Shown here: positions 15,864-22,291 of the stretch, piece by piece | Numbering within the stretch: position 1 is the stretch's first letter | How the letters are laid out: every line of letters begins with the position of its first letter | Assembly: GCA_964388965.1 (NCBI GenBank) | Contig: CAYMCP010000060.1 | Location: 1-22,291, forward strand | DNA: 22,291 bases | Direction: 5' to 3' | Origin: Albibeggiatoa sp964388965 | Lineage (GTDB): Bacteria; Pseudomonadota; Gammaproteobacteria; Beggiatoales; Beggiatoaceae | Position numbers and translations under genes: made by a program | The notes under the pieces: model-generated | The model's input: the letters and a program-made list of their open reading frames with translations, nothing else | What the model was told of the DNA's origin: nothing | The model's database searches: none

Positions 15864-16208
15864 TTAAAATGTCTTATTATTCCATCCCCACAGATTATGC
15901 TGACCGTTGGTAAACTCGATGTAAATACGTGCTGCTGGAATATTTAACTGTTGTTCGATAAGTTGACACAAATTCGCGGAAAATTCTGCTGTTCGTTGCT
16001 CAGGTAAACCTAAACTTTTCAATTCTAAATAGGCAGTTGGTGCCGTACTGCCCGCAAATGACATGGGAGTATTTGATTGCAGCGCGACCATTACATAACT
16101 TTCAGATTTACCTAGCATTTCAGAAACTATTTTTGAAGCGTGAGTAATCAATACAGTCTGTTTTTCAGTTTCTAAACTTACGTTGGTTTGAATGGATAAA
16201 TACGGCAT
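15864..16208 (-). CDS. Tautomerase of the MIF (phenylpyruvate/dopachrome tautomerase) family
   Basis: Taking the ATG at 16208 gives a 114-residue protein starting MPYLSIQTNV. The proline after the removed Met is the catalytic base of the tautomerase superfamily, and the length equals that of MIF. The longer frame to 16247 would bury this Pro and overlap the upstream gene, so it is rejected. Supporting motifs are the lysine around residue 34, SYVMVALQSNTPMSFAGS (the MIF strand and loop), PAARIYIEF and the terminal NLWGWNNKTF. AGGA lies 7 bases before the ATG, inside the end of the DUF4124 gene, which ends 2 bp upstream. The physiological substrate is unknown for bacterial members. It is likely translated from one message with its two neighbours. 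Confidence 0.9.
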   Translation of the reverse strand: MPYLSIQTNVSLETEKQTVLITHASKIVSEMLGKSESYVMVALQSNTPMSFAGSTAPTAYLELKSLGLPEQRTAEFSANLCQLIEQQLNIPAARIYIEFTNGQHNLWGWNNKTF

Positions 16209-16210
16209 AA

Positions 16211-16648
16211 TTATTCCTGTAATTCGGTCTCTTCCGCCTGTTGGCAAAATTGTTCGATAAAATTCTGTGTTTTTGCAATTTCCTGTTGACGTTGCTCAAT
16301 TGTCATTATTTCCTGCTCTTCAATTGCTTCACCTGTCTCGCTATCCGTGCCTTCTCGTGTGCGAAAAACTTCTTGATCAGAGATTAAAATAGCAAGATTA
16401 TCGCGTGCTTTCTGACAATTTTGTGCTCTTGTTTGTTTTAATGATTCTAATGGGTCTTGTGGATTGGTCGTTTGTTCGGCTTGTGGTTCTGGTTTGGGTA
16501 AATCGATGATGCGCTCTTCGGCACCCACATAGCTTGGTGGCGGGGTTTGAGTGTAATGGGTTACACCTTCTTCATCAATCCATTGATAAAGCGTGTTAGC
16601 TTGGAGCAATGTGGTAGTAAGTAATAAAAACATAAATAAATAACGCAT
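16211..16648 (-). CDS. Secreted DUF4124-domain protein
   Basis: The 145-residue protein has a signal peptide (cleavage near residue 17, after LLQA). The DUF4124 signature follows directly: LYQWIDEEGVTHYTQTPPPS. The remainder is charged, Gln/Glu-rich and probably coiled coil (80-145), with two cysteines that could pair. DUF4124 proteins are periplasmic or envelope proteins of unknown function. GGAG lies 7-8 bases before the ATG. It begins 76 bp after petC and beyond a terminator, so it probably starts its own unit with the tautomerase and synthase-like genes. In many gammaproteobacteria petABC is followed by sspAB, which is not seen here. Confidence 0.85.
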   Translation of the reverse strand: MRYLFMFLLLTTTLLQANTLYQWIDEEGVTHYTQTPPPSYVGAEERIIDLPKPEPQAEQTTNPQDPLESLKQTRAQNCQKARDNLAILISDQEVFRTREGTDSETGEAIEEQEIMTIEQRQQEIAKTQNFIEQFCQQAEETELQE

Positions 16649-16691
16649 TATTTATCTCCTTGATTTATAGCAGATTAATCTACTGATAAAA

Positions 16692-16714
16692 AAGCCCCGA
16701 CATAATCGAGGCTT
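16692..16714 (-). terminator. Intrinsic terminator after petC
   Basis: A 9-bp stem with one mismatch (AAGCCCCGA / TCGAGGCTT) and a 5-nt CATAA loop lies just after the petC stop. Read on the minus strand it is followed by a run of Ts (16688-16693). The plus strand also has a T-run at 16717-16722, so it may work both ways. It separates petABC from the DUF4124 unit. Confidence 0.9.
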
Positions 16715-16724
16715 AATTTTTTAG

Positions 16725-17456
16725 CTAGTGAATGTCACGCCAAAATTCTTTTTTCATCCAAAATGCCAATATTGCCATGATGAAGAGGAAAAGAATCACT
16801 TTCCAACCTAAATCTAAACGTTGTACTTGAGCAGGTTCGCCGACGTATTCCAAGAAATTTACTAAGTCCAATACTTGTGCTTTGTAAGCTTCATGTTTAG
16901 TCGGGTCTTCTGGTTCTAAGTGAGAAAGTACTTTGTGTTCATGACCGTCTGCGCCCATTTCGGTATGATAAACTGCTTTTTGCAAACCTTGCATATCCCA
17001 CATCACATGCGGCATACCTACGTCAGCAAAGTACAAGTTATTCACACCAACCGGACGTGATTCATCGACATAAAACGAAATTAGGTAGGAATATAACCAA
17101 TCTACCCCACGCGAACGTGCAATAACACTTAAATCAGGTGGTGCTTTACCAAACCAAGCTTCTGCATCATCTGGACTCATTGCTGTTGTCATCATGCTGC
17201 CAATTTTTTGATTGGGATCGAAAATTAGCATTTGGATTTGCTCTTTACTTAATCCTAAGTCGTCAGCAACCCGCTGATAACGCATGAAATTTAAAGAGTG
17301 ACAACCAGAGCAATAGCTCATGTATAACTTCGCACCGCTTTGTAACGAGGCTGTGTTGCGAATATCATTATGGGCTTTTTGCAATGGCGCACCGCCACCG
17401 GCGGCAAAACCCAAAGTTGGTAGCAATAAAATTAGTGTAAGAATTATCCGTTTCAT
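16725..17456 (-). CDS. petC: Cytochrome c1 of the bc1 complex
   Basis: Cytochrome c1 passes electrons from the Rieske protein to soluble cytochrome c. The 243-residue protein has a signal peptide (about 1-19), the heme c motif CSGCH (Cys49, Cys52, His53) and a probable axial Met147 in VGMPHVMWDMQG. RPVGVNNLYFADVGMPHV is typical of c1. One C-terminal transmembrane anchor (about 219-236) ends with KKEFWRDIH. The start overlaps the petB stop by one base (TAATG). It is the last gene of petABC, followed by a terminator. Confidence 0.96.
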   Translation of the reverse strand: MKRIILTLILLLPTLGFAAGGGAPLQKAHNDIRNTASLQSGAKLYMSYCSGCHSLNFMRYQRVADDLGLSKEQIQMLIFDPNQKIGSMMTTAMSPDDAEAWFGKAPPDLSVIARSRGVDWLYSYLISFYVDESRPVGVNNLYFADVGMPHVMWDMQGLQKAVYHTEMGADGHEHKVLSHLEPEDPTKHEAYKAQVLDLVNFLEYVGEPAQVQRLDLGWKVILFLFIMAILAFWMKKEFWRDIH

Positions 17457-18670
17457 TACATTGTCACCCGTTCTGGTACTTCTTTAGGCGTTCCCCAAGT
17501 TGAATAAAATGGCATCAAGATGAAGAAACCGAAATAAATCGCTGTGAAAATACGCGCTAATAACACATAAGTGCCTTCGGCAGGTAATACGCCTAAAATG
17601 CCTAGTGCGATAAAGCTCACTGTGAATAAGAATAAGGCAAATTTAAAAGGCCATGCTTTGTAGCGAACAGATTTTACAGGACTACGGTCTAACCAAGGTA
17701 AGAGGAAGAACACGCCAACTGAGGCACCCATCGCAATTACACCACCTAATTTGTCTGGAATCGCACGTAAAATAGCGTAGTAAGGCGTGAAATACCAAAC
17801 TGGGGCGATGTGTGCCGGTGTTGTTAATGGATCGGCTGGGATAAAGTTGTTGTATTCTAAGAAATAACCATACATTTCAGGCGAATAGAACATTACCCAC
17901 GCGAACAACATACCAAATATCATGACACCAAAAATATCTTTTACGGTGTAATAAGGGTGGAATGGAATACCATCTTTAGGAATGCCATTTGCGTCTTTAT
18001 TTTTCTTGATTTCAATGCCGTCTGGGTTGTTAGAGCCAACATCATGCAACGCGAAAATGTGTACTACCACTAGACCTAATAGAGCGATGGGTAATGCAAT
18101 CACGTGTAAGGCAAAGAAGCGATTTAGGGTAGCATCAGAAACAACGAAGTCACCACGAATCCATAAGGTTAAATCGTCACCAATAACAGGAATCGCGCCG
18201 AATAATGAGATGATAACTTGCGCACCCCAATAAGACATTTGTCCCCAAGGTAGTAAGTAACCCATGAATGCCTCTGCCATTAGCGCAAAGTAGATTAACA
18301 TACCCAAAATCCATACTAATTCACGCGGTGCACGATATGAGCCGTATAGTAATGCACGAAACATGTGCAAATACACCACAATGAAAAAGAATGACGCACC
18401 TGTAGAGTGCATATAGCGGATTAGCCAGCCCCAGTTTACATCACGCATGATATATTCGACTGATGCAAACGCGACCGCAGCATCGGGCTTGTAGTTCATA
18501 GTCAAGAAAATACCGCTAACGATTTGGATGACTAGCACTAGTAATGCTAAAGAGCCAAAATAATACCAAAAGTCAAAGTTTTTTGGTGCGTAGTAGCGTG
18601 CTAGGTGATTTTCCCACAATTCACGAGCGGATGGGAAACGAGAGTCAAACCAATCAAGTACCACTTTCAT
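17456..18670 (-). CDS. petB: Cytochrome b of the bc1 complex
   Basis: The 404-residue integral membrane protein carries hemes bL and bH and the Qo and Qi quinone sites. Heme ligands are His88, His102, His189 and His204. The Qo segment contains PWGQMSYWGAQV. The PEWY position reads PVWY (290-293), so the usual glutamate is Val. Eight or so transmembrane helices are expected. Length matches unfused proteobacterial cytochrome b, not the shorter b6. Start and stop overlap petA and petC by single bases (TAATG), indicating translational coupling. Confidence 0.97.
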   Translation of the reverse strand: MKVVLDWFDSRFPSARELWENHLARYYAPKNFDFWYYFGSLALLVLVIQIVSGIFLTMNYKPDAAVAFASVEYIMRDVNWGWLIRYMHSTGASFFFIVVYLHMFRALLYGSYRAPRELVWILGMLIYFALMAEAFMGYLLPWGQMSYWGAQVIISLFGAIPVIGDDLTLWIRGDFVVSDATLNRFFALHVIALPIALLGLVVVHIFALHDVGSNNPDGIEIKKNKDANGIPKDGIPFHPYYTVKDIFGVMIFGMLFAWVMFYSPEMYGYFLEYNNFIPADPLTTPAHIAPVWYFTPYYAILRAIPDKLGGVIAMGASVGVFFLLPWLDRSPVKSVRYKAWPFKFALFLFTVSFIALGILGVLPAEGTYVLLARIFTAIYFGFFILMPFYSTWGTPKEVPERVTM

Positions 18671-19284
18671 TAGGCAACTCCCCCTTCTAATGAGTCTACA
18701 CCGATAATGATACGGTTATTATCGATATAGGCATAAGGTGGAATCACCAAGTTAGTTGGCGCGGGTACGCCTTGATAGACACGCCCTGCCAAGTCAAATA
18801 TAGAGCCATGACAAGGGCAGAAGAAACCACCTTTCCAATCAGCTCCAAGTACGTGTGGGTCATCTTTTTTCACATAAGTCGGCGAGCAACCTAAGTGAGT
18901 ACAGATACCGACAACTACTAAAATTTCTTTACGGTCTTCGCGGGCACGAAACGGATTTTTCGCATAATCAGGTTGTTGAGTGATAACCTCAGAATTAGGG
19001 TCACGTAATTTACCATTTAAACTAGGTAATTCGTCTAAAGCTTGTTGTGAACGTTTTACGACCCATACAGGTTTACCACGCCATTCAACGTTAACTTTTT
19101 GCCCCTCTTCGAGCTTACTGATGTCAACTTCTACAGGAGCTCCAGCCGCTTGCGCTTTTGCACTTGGTTGCCAATAGCTAATAAATGGAACAGCAGCAAA
19201 ACCAACCCCTACTGCACCAACCACGCTATTTACAGCAATCGACAAAAAGCGGCGTTTACTGTTGTCTACGCCTTCCTTACTCAT
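18670..19284 (-). CDS. petA: Rieske iron-sulfur protein of the bc1 complex
   Basis: The Rieske protein accepts one electron from ubiquinol at the Qo site. From the chosen start it has 204 residues. A twin-arginine leader (NSKRRFLSIA) precedes the single membrane helix (about 15-40), consistent with Tat export of the folded [2Fe-2S] domain. Cluster ligands lie in CTHLGC (Cys128, His130) and CPCHGS (Cys156, His159); Cys133 and Cys158 would form the disulfide. An ATG at 19302 would add six residues, but GGAGG lies between the two ATGs, so 19284 is preferred, though spacing is long (about 11). First gene of petABC. Confidence 0.95.
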   Translation of the reverse strand: MSKEGVDNSKRRFLSIAVNSVVGAVGVGFAAVPFISYWQPSAKAQAAGAPVEVDISKLEEGQKVNVEWRGKPVWVVKRSQQALDELPSLNGKLRDPNSEVITQQPDYAKNPFRAREDRKEILVVVGICTHLGCSPTYVKKDDPHVLGADWKGGFFCPCHGSIFDLAGRVYQGVPAPTNLVIPPYAYIDNNRIIIGVDSLEGGVA

Positions 19285-19352
19285 TGAAACAAAGTCCTCC
19301 ATTGCTTAAAGTTAGATGTGAGACTGCATTCATTCCATCTTCATTTGCAGTT

Positions 19353-19381
19353 ATTCTAATATTACCTTTTAGTTAACGCAA
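19353..19381 (-). promoter_or_regulatory. Candidate sigma-70 promoter of petABC at the end of the tnpB remnant
   Basis: On the minus strand, TTGCGT (19376-19381) and TAGAAT (19353-19358) are separated by 17 bp. The -10 box matches TATAAT at 5 of 6 positions, the -35 at 3 of 6. The expected start would give a leader of about 60 nt before petA. The -35 box lies within the last codons of the tnpB-like remnant. Confidence 0.35.
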
Positions 19382-19776
19382 TAAAAGTACGCATACCGAG
19401 ATCAAGAGCAACAGCATCAATCCTTTTGTTTTCAGGAGCTTGATAACACCGCTTTTGCGGTATGATTACAAAATAACGCCTTCCTTCTCGTACTATCCGT
19501 GTACCTTCTAAATCCACATCAAACGATTCAGTGGCTTCAAATTCCATTTTGAACTTTTTACTACCAAAAACAAAGTCTTGATTCAACGAAACTTCACCAA
19601 ATCCAAAACTTTGAATTGGATCACGGTTTCGCATGAAAACTAACCTTTTGAAACGCTGAATTTTTCATACAGTTAGCTTTTGCATTTTTTACAACTTTGT
19701 AAGCACCCGACATTGCATGTTCACGAATCCGTTGTGGACATTCAAAAGGATGCAATTCTACAGAAGTTGTAGCATC
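19362..19776 (-). pseudogene. Decayed IS200/IS605- or IS607-type TnpB remnant
   Basis: Two reading frames, joined by a frameshift near 19621-19634, read like the middle of a TnpB (RNA-guided nuclease of IS605/IS607 elements). The upstream frame (19621-19776) contains CPQRIREHAMSGAYKVVKNA, resembling the helical segment before the RuvC domain. The downstream frame (19362-19634, 90 residues) contains DPIQSFGFGEV, GRRYFVIIPQKR and RIDAVALDLGMRTFIALTKR, the RuvC-I motif with its catalytic Asp, here in the ALD-x-G-x-RTF form. A stop follows at 19362, so the rest of RuvC and the zinc finger are absent, as is the N-terminal third. No tnpA or intact ends are seen. The remnant lies directly upstream of petA in the same direction. 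Nuclease activity is not possible; the family call is good but based on motif memory. Confidence 0.75.
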
Positions 19777-19778
19777 CT
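19747..19778. repeat. Long hairpin at the upstream edge of the tnpB remnant
   Basis: AGGATGC (19747-19753) pairs with GCATCCT (19772-19778), and inside it TACA (19759-19762) pairs with TGTA (19768-19771). This gives an 11-bp stem interrupted by a one-sided 5-nt bulge. It coincides with the point where the tnpB-like frame is lost, so it might be an element end or deletion junction. Confidence 0.55.
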
Positions 19779-20173
19779 ATAAGGCAACGAGATGGTCAAG
19801 AATTTTATAATAAAAAGTATTGATACTATTATATTAATTTTTTTATGACTCACGCCAAGCTTATGATGTATAAAAATTAATTTTTTGCTAATCACTTGAT
19901 TTAAAAAAACATTTTATCAAGGAGATAATAGTTTGATTAAATTAGAGTAAACAAATTGTAACATTATAATGAGTTTGCGATAGAAAGCTAGAAATAAAAT
20001 TAGCTTGTAGTGGCTTAGTCGTTCACTTTACACGAAGTTGCCGAAAGCGTGCAAAACTTATTTTGTGAGTTTCTCTTTGTTCTACACGCTACATCAAAGT
20101 TTGGTGGATGCTAATAGGTTCTGTTGGGCATGACGTGGGTGCATCACTCATGAGTCCAAACTTGTTTTGTGAG
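19779..20173. other. Noncoding region between tnpB remnant and truA
   Basis: About 395 bp with no believable gene or tRNA. It contains small inverted repeats (AGTAT-TG-ATACT at 19816-19827; AAGCTA/TAGCTT at 19985-20006; ACTCATGAGT at 20147-20156) and two copies of a repeat annotated separately. The higher GC and mixed composition from about 20005 onward differ from the very AT-rich part before it. Confidence 0.5.
20047..20071. repeat. Dispersed palindromic repeat, copy B
   Basis: GCGTGCAAAACTTATTTT (20047-20064) is, in reverse complement, identical at 17 of 18 bases to the third hairpin and tail upstream of hemN (2578-2595). Its continuation, AAACTTATTTTGTGAGTT (20054-20071), matches 20158-20175 at 17 of 18 bases. 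Confidence 0.6.
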
Positions 20174-20175
20174 TT
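20157..20175. repeat. Dispersed palindromic repeat, copy C
   Basis: AAACTTGTTTTGTGAGTT (20158-20175) is a direct repeat of 20054-20071 with one difference, 104 bp apart. It runs into the truA stop codon at 20174-20176. Confidence 0.55.
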
Positions 20176-20944
20176 AGTGGATAAGCGTAGGTTGTGGAAA
20201 TTGGTACGGTTTAGGATAATCCACTTTGTAAAAATATAAACCTCCAGCATAGGCGGTGGTACTGGCTTGTTGTCTATCGCGTGAGTCTAAAACTTGTTTT
20301 GCCCATTCAACGGGCTGAATACCACAGCCAATATCTAGTAATACGCCTGCAATATTGCGCACCATGTGGTGTAAAAAACCATCGGCGGCAATATCTAAAT
20401 AAATCCGATCTTGTTGTTGTGAAATGTCTAAATATAAAATTGTTCGTACTGGATTGCTCGCCTGACATGCGGCAGCACGATAAGCTGAAAAATCATGTTT
20501 TCCAATTAAAAAAAGCGCGGCTTGTTGCATTCTCTGAATATCTAATGTGCGATATTCCCAAGCAATTTTGCGTGCATACAATGCAGGACGACTAAGGCGA
20601 TTTGAAATAATATAGCGATAATGTCTTGCTTGCGCTGAAAAGCGTGCATGGAAATCATCATCTACATTTTGTGCCCATAAAATAGCAATTTCTTTTGGTA
20701 AATGTGTATTTGTACCTAGTACCCAACTACGCAAACTGCGTTCTACTTGTACGTCCGCATGAATGACTTGTCCCAGCGCGTGAACGCCTCTATCTGTTCT
20801 CCCGGCGCAAGTGGTCGTAATTTGGTGGTTAGCGATTTTGGCTAGTGCAGCTTCGACGTGTTCTTGTACGCTTACGCCATTATTTTGTTTCTGCCAGCCG
20901 ACGAAAGGACTACCGTCATATTCTACACCAAATACAATGCGCAT
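20174..20944 (-). CDS. truA: tRNA pseudouridine(38-40) synthase TruA
   Basis: TruA isomerises uridines 38-40 in the anticodon stem-loop of many tRNAs. The 256-residue protein starts MRIVFGVEYDGSPFVGWQKQ, the canonical N-terminus. The catalytic Asp51 lies in AGRTDRGVHALGQV, and later family segments HYRYIISNR, GKHDFSAYRA and FLHHMVRNIAGVL are intact. A longer frame to 20995 exists, but the ATG at 20944 overlaps the upstream stop as TAATG and starts at the conserved position. It is coupled to the EcfT-like gene, with fimV just before. In pseudomonads truA also follows fimV. Confidence 0.96.
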   Translation of the reverse strand: MRIVFGVEYDGSPFVGWQKQNNGVSVQEHVEAALAKIANHQITTTCAGRTDRGVHALGQVIHADVQVERSLRSWVLGTNTHLPKEIAILWAQNVDDDFHARFSAQARHYRYIISNRLSRPALYARKIAWEYRTLDIQRMQQAALFLIGKHDFSAYRAAACQASNPVRTILYLDISQQQDRIYLDIAADGFLHHMVRNIAGVLLDIGCGIQPVEWAKQVLDSRDRQQASTTAYAGGLYFYKVDYPKPYQFPQPTLIH

Positions 20945-21579
20945 TACGATATTACCATTATTGCAATTAAACCAAAAGGATATAACCATTGCCAAATTGG
21001 TGGATTTGTTAATTGAGGCAGTGTAAGTTGTGATAGCGGTGCTTGCTCGGCATGTCGTGCGACAGTTTGAAATAATTGGGTTACACGTTCGCTAATTTGT
21101 GTGATGGGCTGAATTCGATTGGACGTAGTTTGTTGTTGATATAGCGCGTGTACATGATTTAAAGTTTCTAGCGTTAACGCTAATCGTATTGCTAAGATTT
21201 GAGTTTTAAAGCCTATTCTATCCAGTGGCTTAAACCACCAGTGGATCGCTGCAATTAAATCATTAGTCACAGTCGTAACGAGTAGTAGATGTGCTGCGGA
21301 AACCATGAGGATTAAAATAAAAATTTTTTCTATCGCAATGAGTAAACCTGCTTGGCTAGGTATCCAATTTAGGTCTGAGCCGTGAAACCAAAGATGTAAT
21401 ATAAATAGGGAAATAAATAACCAACGTAAACGTTTTAATAAGCGTTGCAACGGTAGCCAATGAGCATATCGCCAAAATAAAACCAGTAGTGGCAAACAGC
21501 TAAAATATAATAGCCATTTGCCTATTGCTAATCCTATTACGAGTAAGATAAAGCAAATGATACGGATGATTGGGTGCAA
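20944..21579 (-). CDS. EcfT/CbiQ-like membrane protein
   Basis: The 211-residue protein has about five hydrophobic segments (roughly 5-20, 22-37, 52-66, 80-101 and 193-210). The middle part (RLRWLFISLFILHLWF, GLLIAIEKIFILILMVSAAH, then an amphipathic helix with AIRLALTLE) resembles the transmembrane coupling subunit of energy-coupling-factor transporters (EcfT/CbiQ). No ATPase (EcfA) or substrate-binding (EcfS) gene is adjacent, and the usual Ala-Arg-Gly coupling motifs are not obvious. It sits between fimV (6-bp gap) and truA (1-bp overlap), so it is likely cotranscribed and probably has a role other than vitamin uptake. The membrane character is certain; the family call is moderate. Confidence 0.7.
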   Translation of the reverse strand: MHPIIRIICFILLVIGLAIGKWLLYFSCLPLLVLFWRYAHWLPLQRLLKRLRWLFISLFILHLWFHGSDLNWIPSQAGLLIAIEKIFILILMVSAAHLLLVTTVTNDLIAAIHWWFKPLDRIGFKTQILAIRLALTLETLNHVHALYQQQTTSNRIQPITQISERVTQLFQTVARHAEQAPLSQLTLPQLTNPPIWQWLYPFGLIAIMVIS

Positions 21580-21585
21580 GTTGGT

Positions 21586-22291
21586 TTAGAGTTCCGCTAA
21601 CATTTGTTGTGCGCGGCTTTTCTGCTCGTCGTCGCCTTCTTCTAAAATTTCATTAAGTAAACTGCGTGCAGAGTCAGCATCATCCATATCTTTATACATC
21701 TGCGCTAAATCAAATTTACCACTTACCTCGTCTGTTGAGCTAAGATCAAAATCGTCATCACCATCGAGGGTATCAGTTTCACTATCCAACTGACTAAGTA
21801 AACTGTCTAAATCATCGTCACCACCTAAATCCAAGTCGGTATCGCTATCTAAGCTAAGATCATTATCATCTAAGTCTAAGTCATCATCTTCTAAGCTTAA
21901 ATCACTATCAGCCCCTAGTTCATCATTAGCATTGTCAAGCAATGTCGTTAAATCATCGTTGCTTAAATCGTCACTTGAATCTAAGTCATTAAGCTCCGTG
22001 TCTAAGTCGCTATCAAGCTCGTCATCTAAGCCTAAATCATCATCACCGCCAGCAAGCTCATCATCTAAACTTAAATCATCATCACCGCCAGCAAGCTCGT
22101 CATCTAAACTTAAATCATCATCACTGCCAGCAAGCTCGTCATCTAAGCCTAAATCATCATCACTGCCAGCAAGCTCATCATCTAAGCCCAAATCATCGCT
22201 ACCAGCAAGCTCATCATCTAAGCCCAAATCATCGCTACCACCAAGCTCATCATCTAAACTCAAATCATCGTCGCTACCAGCAAGCTCGTCA
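21586..22291 (-). CDS. fimV: FimV-like protein, C-terminal part (5' end beyond the window)
   Basis: The frame is open to the window edge, so the N-terminus (LysM, membrane helix) is missing. An apparent TTG start at 22263 lies inside a repeat and is not real. The visible part is extremely acidic: about eight DDEL-containing repeats, then a degenerate Asp/Leu/Ser region. It ends in the FimV C-terminal TPR-like domain: KFDLAQMYKDMDDADSARSL, then a helix with EGDDEQKSRAQQMLAEL. FimV is an inner-membrane, peptidoglycan-binding hub for polar placement of type IV pili, and the C-terminal domain is the cytoplasmic part. The stop lies 6 bp before the EcfT-like gene. Confidence 0.85.
   Translation of the reverse strand, partial: DELAGSDDDLSLDDELGGSDDLGLDDELAGSDDLGLDDELAGSDDDLGLDDELAGSDDDLSLDDELAGGDDDLSLDDELAGGDDDLGLDDELDSDLDTELNDLDSSDDLSNDDLTTLLDNANDELGADSDLSLEDDDLDLDDNDLSLDSDTDLDLGGDDDLDSLLSQLDSETDTLDGDDDFDLSSTDEVSGKFDLAQMYKDMDDADSARSLLNEILEEGDDEQKSRAQQMLAEL
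22015..22291 (-). repeat. In-frame acidic tandem repeats of fimV
   Basis: Units of 12 or 13 codons (36 or 39 bp) encode variants of LGLDDELAGSDD(D). Seven full units and one partial unit are seen, continuing past the window edge. Unit DNA differs only slightly, so copy number may vary. Confidence 0.9.

Noticed and set aside
16209..16247. N-terminal extension of the tautomerase
   Set aside because: It would hide the catalytic proline and overlap the DUF4124 gene; the ATG at 16208 has a ribosome-binding site and gives the family length.
19779..20173. tRNA or intact insertion element in the truA downstream gap
   Set aside because: No T-loop-like motif, no cloverleaf and no transposase frame were found.
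22015..22291. Regularly spaced repeats suggestive of a CRISPR array
   Set aside because: Units are contiguous with no unique spacers and are in-frame codons of an acidic protein.

Overview
The window reads as chromosomal DNA of an AT-rich gammaproteobacterium. SdhE, a FimV C-terminus, GspH/GspI pseudopilins, PhoB-PhoR, HemN, GlgA and a petABC (cytochrome bc1) operon point to that class. The low GC, large modular secreted protein and Orc/STAND-like ATPases would suit the Thiotrichales/Beggiatoa neighbourhood, but that is an inference from general resemblance and not from a database search.

Layout. (1) 70-2227, minus: two adjacent paralogous P-loop ATPases, the first-transcribed one with an N-terminal helix-turn-helix and the second with an N-terminal membrane segment. 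This is the most accessory-looking and least understood unit. (2) 2228-2681: noncoding, with three back-to-back perfect hairpins ahead of hemN. (3) 2682-5769: hemN (plus), a small unknown membrane protein (minus) and hemH (minus). The hemN/small-gene junction is bracketed by a 10-bp inverted repeat. (4) 6082-7557: glgA (plus). (5) 7670-9934: a large secreted CAP-domain protein (minus). (6) 9935-10824: 890 bp with no convincing gene. (7) 10825-14471, plus: phoB-phoR, a secreted protein ending in a phage-type S74 chaperone domain, then gspH-gspI. (8) 14580-14834: sdhE. (9) 14997-16648, minus: a DUF4124 protein, a MIF/tautomerase-family protein and a divergent squalene/phytoene synthase-like protein, read in that order. 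(10) 16725-19284, minus: petA-petB-petC with stop/start overlaps and a good terminator. (11) 19362-19776, minus: a decayed tnpB-like gene immediately upstream of petA, followed by about 400 bp of noncoding DNA carrying copies of a dispersed repeat. (12) 20174-22291, minus: the 3' part of fimV, an EcfT/CbiQ-like membrane protein and truA.

Functional links. HemN, HemH, bc1 and SdhE all serve heme or flavin-dependent respiration. PhoB-PhoR is a complete phosphate two-component pair. GspH and GspI are minor pseudopilins of a type II secretion system whose other parts lie elsewhere. FimV relates to polar envelope and pilus organisation. The pet operon is probably transcribed from a promoter lying at, or inside, the end of the tnpB remnant. 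Most genes are ordinary housekeeping. The unusual material is the ATPase pair, the S74 envelope protein, the repeats and hairpins, and the tnpB debris at what may be a rearrangement junction.
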